Assembly: GCA_016647705.1 (NCBI GenBank)
Contig: CM028340.1
Location: 13,345,001-13,409,000 of the forward strand
Length of the DNA stretch: 64,000 nucleotides
From: Eucommia ulmoides
Lineage: Eukaryota > Streptophyta > Magnoliopsida > Garryales > Eucommiaceae
Reading direction: 5' to 3'
The position numbers and the translations under genes were made by a program. The notes under the pieces are model-generated. The model searched no databases. It worked only from the letters and a program-made list of their open reading frames with translations, and was not told where the DNA came from. Within the stretch, counting starts at the first letter, position 1, and each line of letters starts with the position of its first letter. Positions 12,742 through 25,419 of the stretch are shown here, one piece after another.

Positions 12742-13272
12742 TCATATTTTACCTGGGCCTTAAAGTATTTAATAGGTCATACATATATTCTGATGGGCCT
12801 GTTGGGCCATTAATTATTTATTAATTAACAAACGTAATGGAATTATTAATATGGATAAATTATTCATGAACATATGAGAAGGCCTTGAATCGGAAACACT
12901 ATCACTGTGACAAGAATATCTTGGTAGGGATCCAAGTTTAGGCTCATTATATAGATATTAATTTTGTGTTTGGGCCTATGTAATATATCGGCCAATTGGA
13001 TTTTTTTTTTAATTACTACTTTCAGCCTTGAGGTTCATATTAAGGAGTTCATAAAAATACTAATTATGATTAATTATAGTTTTACAATTTTCAAGCCCTT
13101 AATTTTCTTTATTCTATATAGAGACTAATTTAATAATTAGTTTTAAATTACAGTAAAATTGTTGTTCAAATTCTTGCAACTATAATTGCTCGTTAATCAT
13201 TGAAAGTATATTTTGTAATGTATTTCATCTAGTTTTGATCATATAAATATATGTCGTTAATATGCATTGTTC

Positions 13273-13840
13273 ATTGTTGGGCAATATTGTTTAATTTTCC
13301 CATTTTAGAATGATTACTTGTGAATTGTTGAGGTTATTTTATCAAAGTGATTTAACCAACATAATTTACAAGTTTTCGAGTTCCTATTTTGTTGATGAGA
13401 AAATTTTAGATTAATTTGTGCATTCACCTGCCCAAAGGGGGTTATTGTGCAGATTAATTTAATTGTTTGGCAATATTGTTTAATTTTTCTATTTTGGAAT
13501 GGTTGCTTGTGAATTGTTGAGGTTATTTTACCAAAGTGATTTAACCAACATAATTAGCAAGTTTTCGAGTTCCTATTTTGTTGATGAAAAAAAATTAGAT
13601 TAATTTGTGTATTCACCTGCCCAAAAGGGGTTATTGTGTAGATTAATTTAATTGTTGGGTAATATAACTTAGTTTTTTCCAGTTTGGAATGTTTGCTTGT
13701 GAATTATTGAGATTATTTTACTAAAGTGATTTAACCAACATAATTTGCAAGTTTTTGAGTTCCTATTTTGTTGATGAATTTTTTTTTAGATTAATTTGTA
13801 CATTTACCTGCCAAAAGGGGTTATTGTGTAAATTAATTTA
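13273..13840 (+). repeat. Three tandem ~189-bp units
   Basis: Units start at 13273, 13462 and 13651, each with GGCAATATTGTTTAATTTT-type text, then AGTGATTTAACCAACATAAT, then TTCGAGTTCCTATTTTGTTG and CACCTGCCCAAA. Lengths are 189, 189 and 190 bp. The units are about 90% alike. They are noncoding and inside the LTR element. Confidence 0.85.
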
Positions 13841-13989
13841 ATTGCATGGGGATATTATGTGAAATAAATGATTTGATAAATTTGTTTATCCAAATGGAAT
13901 TAATTTTGAAATATTATTTGTTTCATTATATTTTGAAGGAAATATATGGATTTGAAAGTCAATCTACTCAAAGAGGATGAATTTTTAAA

Positions 13990-14820
13990 TCTGTAACTTT
14001 TTCTTATTTTATTGATTCTCGTGATTAAAGAATAATTGTTTATTGTAGACTATTCCCAATAAGGAGTTTAAGATAATACAATTGATTATTATATTATATT
14101 GCCTATACTAATTGAGCATTTTGTCCCATTGCCCATAATTGATCTAGTTGCAATTTTTTGTGAATACAATTCCTTTTTGTTATAAACAACAATAACGCCA
14201 CAATAAAATTCTAAATTAATTCTTTGATTTAATGAGAATCTTTGTAATCTTCTTTATTTCGATGATTGTGTCGTGTAAGCATTAATCACTATTGTTATAA
14301 AAAATTTATTATTTTATTGATCTTCATGCTTAAAGAATAATTATTTATTATAAACTATGCACAAATGAGAGTTTATGATGATGCAATTGATTCTTATATT
14401 GTGTCGCTTATACTTATTTGAGCATTTTGATTCTCCGGTTTAGTGGGAGTTTTCTTATATTTTTATTTAATTCTATGATACGTTGTGACCACTATTGTTA
14501 TGCGTTTTACAAAATTGAATTCTATTTGATGATCATCATTATTGCACATTATATTATTGCGTATTATTTTATTTGAATCGATTATACTAAACCAATGTTT
14601 AAGACCCATAGAATTCAAGGAACATGTTGTGAATATGAGTGTCATTGAGTCTTTTGATTCTCTAGTTTAGTGAGAGTTTTTATATTTTTCTTTATTTCGA
14701 TGATTACGTTGTGACGACTATTATTATGTGCTTTACAAAATTAAAATTCATTTGATGATCATCATTATTACGTATTATATTGTCGCATATCATATTATTT
14801 GAATTGATTATACAGTATGG
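13990..14820 (+). repeat. Further tandem duplications
   Basis: Two copies of a block with TTAAAGAATAATT..TTTATT (about 13995 and 14305) are followed by two copies of a ~160-bp block (about 14430-14595 and 14658-14815) that shares TTTAGTG.GAGTTTT, CGTTGTGAC.ACTATT and GATGATCATCATTATT. They are diverged duplications with no coding signal. Confidence 0.65.
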
Positions 14821-14933
14821 TATCTTAAAATATTGTGCCTTAAGAATTACAGTTATATACTTTTGTTGTCACTAATCACTATTTTAAGATCTCGTGATGC
14901 ATTGTTAGTGACAGATGACTTGTTAAAGTCAAG

Positions 14934-15248
14934 CAATTTCATATTGTTTAGAAATTGCAGCAGTTTCATTTTGTTGAGAAACTGCAATTAACAATTTCAT
15001 ATTGTTGAAAAATTGCAGTAGTTTCATTTTGTTGAGAAACTGCAATTAACAATTTCATATTGTTGAGAAATTGTAGTAGTTTCATTTTGTTGAGAAACTG
15101 CAATTAGCAATTTTATTTTGTTGCGAAATTGCAACAGTTTCATTTTGTTGAAAAACTGCAATTACAATTTCATTTTGTTGAGAAACTGCAATTACAATTT
15201 CATTTTGTTGAGAAACTGCAATTACAATTTCATTTTGTTGAGAAATTA
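14934..15248 (+). repeat. Minisatellite of hairpin-forming ~29-bp units
   Basis: About eleven head-to-tail units of 28-30 bp. Each has the form CAGTTTCATTTTGTTGAGAA followed by ACTG, in which CAGTTTC pairs with GAAACTG. The first units alternate a CAATTTC version with a CAGTTTC version, giving a 58-bp higher-order period; the last four are almost identical. The frame 15082-15270 on the minus strand (repeated QQNEIVIAVS) is just the translation of this array. Confidence 0.9.
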
Positions 15249-15581
15249 TAATGAGGACCGATAAGAACAATGCATATTGATAATAATCACATGTTGGTAT
15301 TGGTTTCTTACTACACTACTGGGCTTACGATCCATGTCGATATGATTATAAGTATTTGTGAATATGAAAATCTTATGTTTGTTGAGATTAACATATAGAC
15401 TATCATAATCCAATATTAAAATCATATTGAACCGGATAAGTTTATCAAGATGCTACTTATAGACTATCATTTCTTTAAACAAAATGTGTGGTCATACAAA
15501 AAATAATTTTTTTTGTTATTAATCCGAAAGTCTTATTTTCAAAATTAAATTCATTCAATTAATGTAGCCTAAGTGGGAGAA

Positions 15582-16012
15582 TACTGGAATATTTTATGAG
15601 TTAACATTAATTGAATTAATTATTTTACAAAAATGGGTTAATGAATAGTCTATTATTTAATCAGCTCAAATAATCAGTGATCATATTTTGATTTGGGCAA
15701 TGACGTCTTTTATGTAGAAGCCCAGTTAAATGACAAGTGTAGGTTTAGGGTTTTGTTGAAGCCTATTATGAGAGGGTCCAACGAGAAACCCTAATATATA
15801 TAACTAGGTCCCCTCCCTAGTCGAGTTTAAGGGTTTCTTCCCATTGAGAGCCACCACCACAATAATCTATATCATATGAAGGAAGACCTAGTCAGTAATC
15901 TGTTGCGATAGATTCAATCTCCTGCAATGGCCCAAACAGATACGTATTCGATTACCGTTCTTTATTGTTGTATCCTAATATTCATCTATGTTTATGATTA
16001 TTATTCAATTCC
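15582..16012 (+). repeat. 3' LTR of the 7414-16012 element
   Basis: Direct repeat of 7414-7850, about 90% alike, beginning TACTGGAATATTTTATGAG (the canonical TG start appears mutated to TA). It ends near ATTCAATTCC at 16012, where the host LTR relic appears to resume with GTACATCT. Relative to the 5' copy, about 22 bases at the end seem lost. Confidence 0.7.
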
Positions 16013-16143
16013 GTACATCTCTACTGCTCAACAAGATAATAATCAATTAGAAAAATTGATAATTTGTGCTTGATTTAATTGTTTAGATTTTTGTTACTAC
16101 CCAATTCACCCCCCTCTCTTGGGTAGATATTTGGGTCAACAAA
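16013..16143 (+). mobile_element. Truncated Copia LTR relic, right portion
   Basis: Contains AACAAGATAATAATCAATTA, then TTTAATTGTTTAGATTT, then CTCTCTTGGGTAG and a GTCAACA end, in the same order as the last 150 bases of the Copia LTRs ending at 53124 and 58326. It continues the relic that stops at 7413, showing that the 8.6-kb element was inserted into it. No primer-binding site follows, so no internal region remains. Confidence 0.65.
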
Positions 16144-17798
16144 ATGGACTAAGTAAATTTGATTCCAAAGACTCGGTCAAACCAAATATTCATTTAAAAG
16201 AGTTAGGGGTGGGTCATGCTCAGGGACAGTGATAGGTACCTCAAAATGCCCATCCAAAAATAGTACCTTATGTCCAATAAGTATGAATGTTTTATTTTGT
16301 TTTGAAAATATTTTCCTTCTTATAAACTATTTTTGTTAATTTTTTAAATTAGGATGAACATGTTTTCGGTATTTTTTGGAATGTTCTCTCGGTGTGACCT
16401 TTTATGAAATATTTAGGGATTTGATAAGGATGATCCATGAAGAGATTTAATGTGATGAATATTAATATTAGGCTATGTTAGCGATTTAATCTAACTTGAT
16501 TTTAAAAAATATGGGACGAAAAATATTTTCAAAACCTTTTCGAAAAACAGATACACATATATTGGAAAAGATATTCTTATTTTTCATTTTTCTAAGTAGA
16601 GATTTGGAGACTCTTTTATTTTGATTCTTTCGGAAAGATCTCACTTTTTTTAATTTTTTTATTTTATGAAGAAAAGATTTTAAGATTCTTTTTTATTTTT
16701 TTCAATTGTTTTGAATTTTTTTCTATATTTTTTTATTAAAAAAAATTATCAAAAGATTTGAACATTCTCTTTCTTTTCTTTTCATTTTTTTTTTTTTTCT
16801 ACTTTTAAAGAGGGAGCAAAATTGAAGAGCGGGAGAGAGGAAATGTTTGGCGCTGATCAAGAACAAAACGACGATTAAGGTTTTTGATATAAAATTTTTA
16901 ATTTATTTATTACTTCCTTTTATATATATTAATTAATTTATTATTTTTTTTAGAGAATTATTATTTGTCATTTGAAAATAATTTTTGTTTTTAGAAGACG
17001 AGTTTTAGTCCTGTAAACATTTAAGGCTTTTTCCTCCAAAACTCCTATTTAGATAACCAACAACTTTTCCACTCCTATACAAATAAAAACATCTTTTTAA
17101 CTCCTATTTAAAAAAAATAAAAAATTAGTTGAGAGTCCTACTCACATTTTATAATGACAAAATTACCCCCGCAGGTGAAACCCTATTTTTTGAAAACCCT
17201 CTTCATTACTCTCTCTCACTGTCGCCTCTCTCTCTCTCCATTACTCTCTCACCGTCGTCGCCTCCTCACTGTCGCCTCTCTCTCTCCGTTCGTCGCCTCT
17301 TCACCCATCGTTGCCGCAGTCTTCATAGATCTAGCCTAAAAGTCAGGTCATCTCTCTTTCTCATCTCTTACCTCTCACACTCTCTCAAACCTAATGTCGT
17401 TCATCGTCGCTGCAAGGTGCCGTTACCGCAAGCCATCGTTCGTTGTTTCGTTACTTAGATCTACACAGATCTGATCAAATCTGGGTGGATCTACTCAGAT
17501 CTAGCCAAATGTGGGTTGCCATCATCATCGTTGTTTCCTCTATCCGCCGCCGCTCATCGCTCTTCACCGTCACGGGAGTTTGGAGTGAAATTTTTCTCGA
17601 GGTATGAATTACAGTGATCTTCTCCTTGCTCTGGCAATATTTCTGCAATTCAACTCTTTAATCGATGTTGTTTTCTTGTTTCTTTTGTTTAATCGAAGAA
17701 TTTCACTCTAAAACTTCCAATTTATTCATTGATGTGGCTTTCGTTAGGGTTTGATTGCGATAATAGGTATCCCATTAGTTTGATCCCGAGTTTCTTCT
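16144..17798. other. Gene-free stretch before the CACTA element
   Basis: AT-rich with T runs (16630-16800). 17190-17460 is CT-rich with CTCTCTCTCACTGTCGCCTC-like text giving arginine/serine-rich frames in several phases at once, as low-complexity leaders do. No conserved domain was recognised. Confidence 0.45.
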
Positions 17799-20700
17799 CA
17801 CTACAACAAAAACTGGCTTTAGCAACATTTCTATTAGCGGCTAAAACTCATTTTTTTACCATTAAAGGGTTTAACGGCAATTTATACAAATGTCGCTAAT
17901 ACTGCAGTCGCTATAAGTTATAGCGGCTAATTTATAATTAGCCGGTAAAATTTAGCCGCCAAAAATAACAGATTTAGTGGCTATTATATTTTTGTGTATC
18001 GGCAAATCTAAATGCCACTAAAAAATTTAAAAAAATAAATAAATATTTGTTTTTACATTAAGTGACCATTGAAGATTTAGCCGGTAATGTTTTACATTTA
18101 CTAGCTATTGTATTTTTTTGTATAATGACAAATTTAAATGTCTTTAAAACATTTTAAAAATAATTTATAAATTTAAACTAGTACTTTAGCCGATAAACGT
18201 TAAAAGCAATAGTTGCAATCGCCTATTGCCACTTATAAATTTACATAAAAAAAATTAATAGTAAATCAAGTATTTTTAAGAGATTAAACAAAATGAGTAA
18301 CTTTATTAATCATCAACAAAAATAGAAATAGAGATGCAAATAATTGAGAGCGACATAAACCTAATCTCCAAAAATTAAAAAATACCCCAAAAAAAAAGGT
18401 ACATCAATAAAATAATATTGAATTCAACTCCCAATATAACATAAATCAATCTCATCTAAATTAATAATCTATCCAAATTCCATTGGAAGAGAATGAAACC
18501 AACATCATACGCCAAATTGACCAGAAAAACCAAACTTGTACATATACAGAAACAAAAACAACGGAGACAGGAGAATTAGAACATAGAAGAAATAGAAACA
18601 AGAAACACTAAAGCAACGTCTTTTTAGTGTTAGTTGTAATTGAAAAAGTAATTCAAGTACACAAAATTTTTGGTATAAGCTCGTTTGTCTATATAACGTT
18701 TCTCAAAATACCAATCAACTAAACACAACAAGCATAAAAACAACGTAATTGTTTTCAAATGAACAATATAAACTAAATATAAGTCCATCACTCCACCATC
18801 CAAGACTACTGGAACATACCTTAAGGACAGATTGTCGAACAATAGAATCTCTCTTACATCATTTAAAAGGAAACACTTGTTTCTTGTTCTTCAGCCTTCC
18901 TATCTACAATCCGAAATAAAATAGAATATCAAAAATAAATTAATTAAGCACCTAATAATAAGGGAATATAAACATGAATCTAGGAGGGACCAATTTATGA
19001 GGAACCAAAAAAAAAACAGAAATAGAAATAGCATACTAATCCGTGAGAAACAGGAACTACACCAAGTAAACTAAAACAATGAAAAATAGGAAGCAAATCT
19101 CCCAACTAAGGTACTATGTTTCTATCAAATAGGAACTAAAATACAATAACAATATGAATGATATTTCCCAAGAGAACAAAATGATGAGGAAATTAAGACA
19201 TTATGTTTATTTGGAAAACCATGTACTCTGGAAAAGAAGAAACAAAAATGGAACAACAACAATTCTGTTTCTGTTCTGTTCTGTTCTATTTGGAACAGAA
19301 ACATAATGGTACAAAAATAGGTTTCCTTTCTGTTCTGTTAGGAATGGAAACAGTTCCAAACAGAATGAGACAGAACTGTTTCTGTTCCATTTTGTTTATG
19401 TTCCAAAGGAACAAAACAGAACCAGAAATATTTTGTTCCAAACGAAACATAACACAATAGAAATAACAGAACATAAATAGAACAGAAACAGTTATGTGAT
19501 TGCATCAGAAGTGATGATGTTAGAAAGTTCTCGCATTCAATGTATGTAAAATCTAAAAAAATAGAAAAACCAAAAATTGTTGTTGCAGTTGGGATGAAGA
19601 AAAGAAGAGAGAGAAAAAAATGGAAGCGAGCATCTAAGTTGTTCTTACCTCACAACATCTTCTTTCAAGACCTTCATCAGTTGTTTGTCTGAAAGCATGA
19701 AGAGCTCTCCACCGGGACAATTATTTTGATTGGCTCCACAGTTCAAAAAGATACAAAATCCAAAATAATATAGAAATAATACACTAGCCAAGTCTAAGTG
19801 ACATTTGATCAAGCAATTGGCATGCAATCGATTCTAGAATAAAAAAAAAATATCAATGTACTCTCAAGGCTTATCCTAAAGAATTAAAACCAGAAATAAT
19901 ATAATATCATTTAATCAAGCAATTGGCATGCAATCATTCAGAAACAGAAAATAAAAAGACAACAAAATTTAGAATTAAAAGAAACAGGAGATAGATTGAG
20001 AAGCATTATTGTTTAATCCAGAAACTAATAATTACAAAAAAATCCACACTTAGTCCAAAATCCCTAACGAACGACGAAGAAGACTCACAGGATTAGATCG
20101 ATCATTGCCTTTACCACATTATTAACATTATTTCATAGTAAAATGAAAACAAATACCTCAAATCTAGTGAGAAATCTCCAAATCAGGTGAGCAAAACTGA
20201 ACAAAGTGAGATCCTGCAAATAATTCCATTTCTCGAAAATAAGTTGTTAAAACTAGGAATAGAACAGACACTAAAACAGAGATTTAAAAAAATTGGAACA
20301 GAAACTGAAACATAGCTAAAACCTGGAACGGAACACAGAATATCGAAACCGAAACTAAGATTTAAGAAAAAAAAACAGAAACTAAAACTTTGACCCCAAA
20401 AAAGTAACCCGAAAAAGAAAAGAACATAACTTGAACTAAGATTAAGAAAAAAGAAGAAGAAGAATATAACAAGAGCCATTCAGAAGCATATCCACAAAAA
20501 AAAAAAACAAGAAGCATAAAGGTTCAACAATGCAACGTCATTTTATTGCAGCTACAATAAGGATAAATTTTGTATATCGCAGGGCTGAAAACTACAGCAA
20601 CTACTAAAAAGGGGGTCACTTAATGGGAGCCAATTGGTTTGTGCATGACAAAGAATGAAACGTGAATATGATTCTCTAATTAAGACCAGATAATTACTAT

Positions 20701-22182
20701 TTATACCTGAACAAATGGCTATCTTGCTTCATTAGAATCCAAACATCTCAGAGATAGATAGAGAGGTAGGAATTTCTCGAAAAAAATTAGAAATTATACG
20801 GGGTAATCAAACCATTAAACTAACAAAACAAATCACAATATAGTTTGGGTAACATATCTTGCGCAACCAAATTATCAATCCAACCCTATCTAGCAGAAGA
20901 AACACAAAGAAATAAACTATCATAGATATTCATATAAATCATAACTTCAAATCAACCTAAAGATTGATTGCAAAAACACAAATAACAGTATAAACTCAAG
21001 TAGAAGTAAAACACTGTACAAATAATTAACAAGTATAGAACCATACGCGTCACAGAAGTTCTAGGAGGCATATAAAAAGAGATTAGTTCTGCATAATAAA
21101 TGGAAAAACCTCATAATCGGAATCAGTTGTCCCACCGTTCTTCCCCAACAGAAATTTTGAACCAACCTTAACGCTATGCCCATTTTTTGAACAACCTTTT
21201 CACTACATATTTGCGTCCATACCTGAAATCATAGTAAACAGGTCAAATCGAAACCTAATTGCTAACCCGAACCCTAAATTAACTATCGAATTTGAAACCT
21301 TACACTAATAGAGAGACTGGAAGGGAGAAGAGGGGAAACGAACGGGATGAGATAAAGGAAATTACAGCATGATGGTTGTTTATACGGTTTGCGTGACGGC
21401 GACGACATCAGAGACTAATGATTCAAAACAATATATGCTCCATTTGTCCAAACTACCCGATCGAACAACGGAGAAGACTCAGACTCGATCGATCTGGTCG
21501 GATTTGCTCGTTGAAGGTCGGATTGGGGTCTAATTGTCGACGAGTTCATCGCGTTCTTCATGGATGTAATTTAGATTGCCGGCGGAGCATCAGTTAAGTG
21601 GCTGATGGCGATCGAACTGCGATGGTACCCATGTGGGCGTGCAGCGCAGAGAAGAAGACCGGAGAGAGAGACCAGGGTAAGGCGGCGAGAGGCGTGGAAG
21701 GGGGTTGGAGATCTGTGTAGTGTGTGATTAATAGAAACCAATTAGGGTTAAGGGCGTGGGAGTAGGGAAATCGAAGGTAATGTAGCGTGTGATTCATCGG
21801 AAACATTTTGGGTTACGAGCTTCGGTCTTGGAAACTTGATAGAACTGAAAAATAGAATGATAATAAAAAATAATTAATAATTTTTTTTTTTTTTTTTTTT
21901 TTGTATCTAGTTTTAATGTTTTTTTTTTTTTTTAAATAATGGAATAGTTTTTCTCTCTCTCTCTCTATTTTTAGTTTTATTTTAATTTAATTAATTTTTT
22001 TTAATCAAATAAAGAGATACCAAAATTTGGCGCCAAAATTTGCCTCAATTTTGTAACATTTAGTGGCATTTGAAAAAAAATAGCGGCAATTAAATAATTT
22101 GTCATTAAAAGTACGTTATTAGTGGCTATTTTTTCAGTTGTCGCTGAAATAATTGCCGCTAAATACTGTTTTTCCTATAGTG
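17799..22182. mobile_element. CACTA transposon, non-autonomous, 4.4 kb
   Basis: Begins CACTACAACAAAAACTGGC and ends CTGTTTTTCCTATAGTG, and is flanked by a 3-bp duplication TCT (17796-17798 and 22183-22185), as CACTA elements make. Subterminal motifs such as TTAGCGGCTAAAA and ATTGCCGCTAAATA recur in both orientations near both ends (17815-18240 and 22020-22170). The interior shows no transposase: frames at 18630, 19203, 20183 and 21594 are short and low-complexity. 19240-19490 is a palindrome-rich CTGTTTCTGTTC block related to repeats elsewhere in the window. Confidence 0.8.
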
Positions 22183-22185
22183 TCT

Positions 22186-24279
22186 CCCTCTACACTCTTT
22201 TTTATCTGCCTACTTCTTTTTTCTTCACGTGATTTTGTACATTTTTTCTCTTCCTATACTCAATTAAACAATAATTGTTTGCTTCTACGTTTATGGTTGA
22301 TTTCATCTTGTTAAGAGGAAGCTGTCAAGCTGCGGTTGAGAATTTTTGCTTGACAATTGGTTTACGTATTATAAGTACACCGATAATACAATCGAATCAC
22401 TAATAGTGTTGTCGTTGTCGTCGTTGCTGTTGCCATTGTTGTCGTCGTTGTTGTTGCTGTTGCCGTCGTTGGTGCTCGCCGTTGTTGTTCATCGTCGCCG
22501 TTGCTGCTCGTCGATGTTGTTCGTCGCCACTGATGCTCGTCGTTCATTGTGACCGTTGTTCATTTTTGGTTTGTTTTAGGTTTTGCTTTATAGAGTAGGG
22601 GTAATATGGGAATGATAATATCTCGTCTCCATTTTTGGTTTGTTTTAGGTTTTGCTTTATGCTGCTCTATGTCGTGTTGCTTTGTTTTTTTTTTATTTCT
22701 AGATCGTTTGTATTGAGTTCTCCAAATTTCTTGAAGAATGTGTTTGATGGTTTGGTTTCTGATTTGAATATCCACTTGATTATATTTTAGTAAGTGGATA
22801 TCCACTTGACATATACAATGTAAAAGTTTGTTTATTGATGGTTCTGTTTTTCTGATTGCTTCTATTATGTGGATATCTACTTAATTATATTTAGTAGATA
22901 TACACTTAATGAATATTTAAACAGATATCCACTTAACTAATTTTTAAAATTATTTTAAATGAATTTTTAATTAAAATATTTTTTTTATATTTTAAAATGT
23001 TCATAGAATATTTAAGGATGTTTACTGTTGAATTGAGTGCTACTGTGTGAGGACAAGGTCTATATGGTTGAATGGATTAATACAACTAAGGAAATGTGAA
23101 TCAAACGGATTATTTTAAAAATTCAGTAGATATCTACTAATATATAAATATCTTTAGTGGATATCTTCTAAATAGAACCAAAGTTGATAAAATGAAACAA
23201 TGTAAGTCTACTTTAGTGGATATCTTCTGAACATAACCAGAGTTGACAAATGAAAACAATACTTTTTTTTTTAAATAAAAATTTGTGGATCGTTTGTATT
23301 AAGTTATCCAAATTTCATGAAAAATGTGTTGATGGTTCGGTTTCTGATTTGGATATTCACTTGATTATATTTTAGTAAGTGAATATCTACTTGATATGTT
23401 TATAGATGGTTCGATTTTCTGATTACTTCCATTATATAGATATCAGCTTAATTGTATTCAATAGATATCCACTTAATGGATATCTAAGTAGATATTCACT
23501 TAACTGAATTTTAAAATTATTTAAAGGAATTTTTTAATTTAAACATAATTTAATATTTATTTTTTTATATTTTAAAATGTTTATAGAATATTTAAAAAAT
23601 AAACTAAAATTAAAATTAAAATAAGTGAAAAACAATGTAAGTGGATATTTACTAAATATAATTAAGTGGATATCTACTTAATGGATATCCAAGTAGATAT
23701 CCACTTAATTGATTTTTAAAATTATTTTAAAGGAAATTTTAATTTAAATAGAATTTAATATTTAATTTTTTTATATTTTAAAATCTTGATAGAATATTTA
23801 AAAAAATAAACTAAAATTGAAATTAAATTTAATCAAACATAATCAGGGTATTTATGATATTTTATTTAAAAAAAAAATTTTTTAGGAAAAATAAAATTAA
23901 TTGAAATTTTTATTAAAAAATAAAATTTGAATTTTTTTTGAAAACAAATGAAATTCTAAATATTATATATATTAATTTTACTAATTTTGAAAGAAAATGG
24001 CCAAAATGGCATTTATGTAAATTTTGTAACTATTGAAGGACATTTTAGAAAGAATATATATGATGGTACTTTTGGGATGAGAAAAAAAGTGATAGTTGTT
24101 AAAAAGTTGTCTCTTGAAGAAATGGTCCCCATAAATTTTTTTCCAACATTTAATTAAATATCAATTTCTAATAAATTAACAAAATATCAATTTCTAATAA
24201 ATTAGCAAAAATAACATTATTAAAAATATCGAACTGATTTTTATGTAACACTTCTAATTTTGTTCCTAAAAAATAAACA
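22186..24279. other. Gene-free, repeat-structured DNA
   Basis: 22390-22560 is built of GTTGTCGTCGTTG-type trinucleotides. 22560-22660 has two copies of TTGGTTTGTTTTAGGTTTTG. 22750-23830 carries the AAGTGGATATCCACTT clusters annotated separately. 23880-24279 is AT-rich. No gene was seen. Confidence 0.5.
22750..23730. repeat. Repeated palindromes around AAGTGGATATCCACTT
   Basis: Variants of GTGGATATCCACTT, AGTAGATATCCACTTAA and TTAAGTGGATATCTACTT occur more than fifteen times. They lie in a larger direct repeat: the block starting TGGTTTGGTTTCTGATTTG at about 22747 returns as TGGTTCGGTTTCTGATTTGG at about 23332, and a third partial copy starts near 23630. The units are noncoding and able to form many small hairpins. 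Confidence 0.7.
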
Positions 24280-24534
24280 AATTGATGTTTTTCATATTCA
24301 ATTTTTGTTTTTCTCAATAATGGAATAATTCTTTTCAATTTTTATTTTTTATTTTAATTAGTTTTTTATATTAAAGATATTGATATCAAATTTTGGCACC
24401 ACAACTATAATATTTAGCAGCAATTGAAATAAATTAGTGGTAATTCAATAATTTGTCACTAAAAGTATATCACTACTAGCTATTTTTCAGCTGCCAATAA
24501 AATAATTGCAGCTATAGCCCATTTTTGTTCTAAT
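24280..24534. mobile_element. Degenerate second CACTA right end
   Basis: This segment follows the text of 21990-22182: a TTTTGGCACCA..AATATTTAGCAG block, then AATAATTTGTCACTAAAAG, then AATAATTGCAGCTATAG. Its expected GTAGTG terminus is mutated. It is a relic of a relative of the CACTA element at 17799, in the same orientation. Its left end was not found. Confidence 0.55.
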
Positions 24535-25419
24535 GAAACCCTGTGTATGGGCTTAAAACTAAAGCCTAAGCACTAAAAAAATAGGGTCGAGCTTGGCGGG
24601 CTGTAACGACCCGGTTTCCTAGGACTGTTACTACGGTTTCTCCTATAGAGAATTCCTATCCAAAATCGACTGGTCGAATTTCCAATCTACGAAATTCGGT
24701 AAATTTTATAATAATGGCGATAATTTTAGTTGTCGATTTTTCAACGATAACTAATAAATATAATAATCACAATTTTAAATACGACCAAATAATCAATCAT
24801 CTATTTTAATTTAATCTGTGAATTATATATATATAATGGAAACAAGAAACTAGTAATTCATTTTATAAAAAAAATCTTTTAATTTACCATACGGCGGCAA
24901 AATTTATAATTACCGAATTTATAATTTAAAACCGAATATTCAACATTTTATTAGAGCAATTAAAACCGAATATTCAATATATTAAAATTTGAGACATTTT
25001 ACAAACAACTGTAATAATTATAATTATCGATTCCTCCGATTACAACGGTAAATAATAAACAATTTTTTTTAAATAGAAATTCAACTCCCGGCGCTGATTC
25101 GTTCTCACCGGCTCTGCAATCAAAACTGTGGGGTTGTGAGTCAACGCTCAATAGAACTCCAACCCCTCTAATACGTGCATTTAATTAATACGACACGTAA
25201 AACACCTTAGCATGTTTTTCATATAATTTTCACATTGTCCAAATTATTTCGTATAATTTAACAGGCAAAACTTCACAACAAGTTATCATAAATCACAAAA
25301 TGAGAAAATTAAATACATATATTAAAAAAATTCGGAATTCTACCTGTCCCGAATCTTCCGCCGGCTGAGAGGTTGATTTTTGAATTTTGATTTTTGTTTG
25401 GTTTTTTTCTCTCTCTCTC

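Larger units (their letters stand above)
7414..16012 (+). mobile_element. LTR retrotransposon without recognisable pol
   Basis: Direct repeats at 7414-7850 and 15582-16012 are about 90% alike and start TGTTGGAATATT and TACTGGAATATT. A purine-rich tract, AAGTGGGAGAA (15571-15581), lies just before the second copy, as expected of a Copia-like polypurine tract. A weak primer-site candidate, TGGTATTGGAGTC, lies at 7877-7889, which would put the end of the first LTR near 7874. The 7.7-kb interior shows no gag or pol similarity and is built largely of tandem duplications plus one inserted repeat (11208-12741). It sits inside an older Copia LTR relic. It is probably a large non-autonomous element. 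Confidence 0.7.

Noticed and set aside
14934..15248. CRISPR-like array
   Set aside because: Units are contiguous without unique spacers, in plant nuclear DNA within a retrotransposon; it is a minisatellite.
16990..24140. Possible outer element with ends around 16990 and 24140 enclosing the CACTA element
   Set aside because: Only short, weak inverted similarity (CAACTTTT text); not enough to call.
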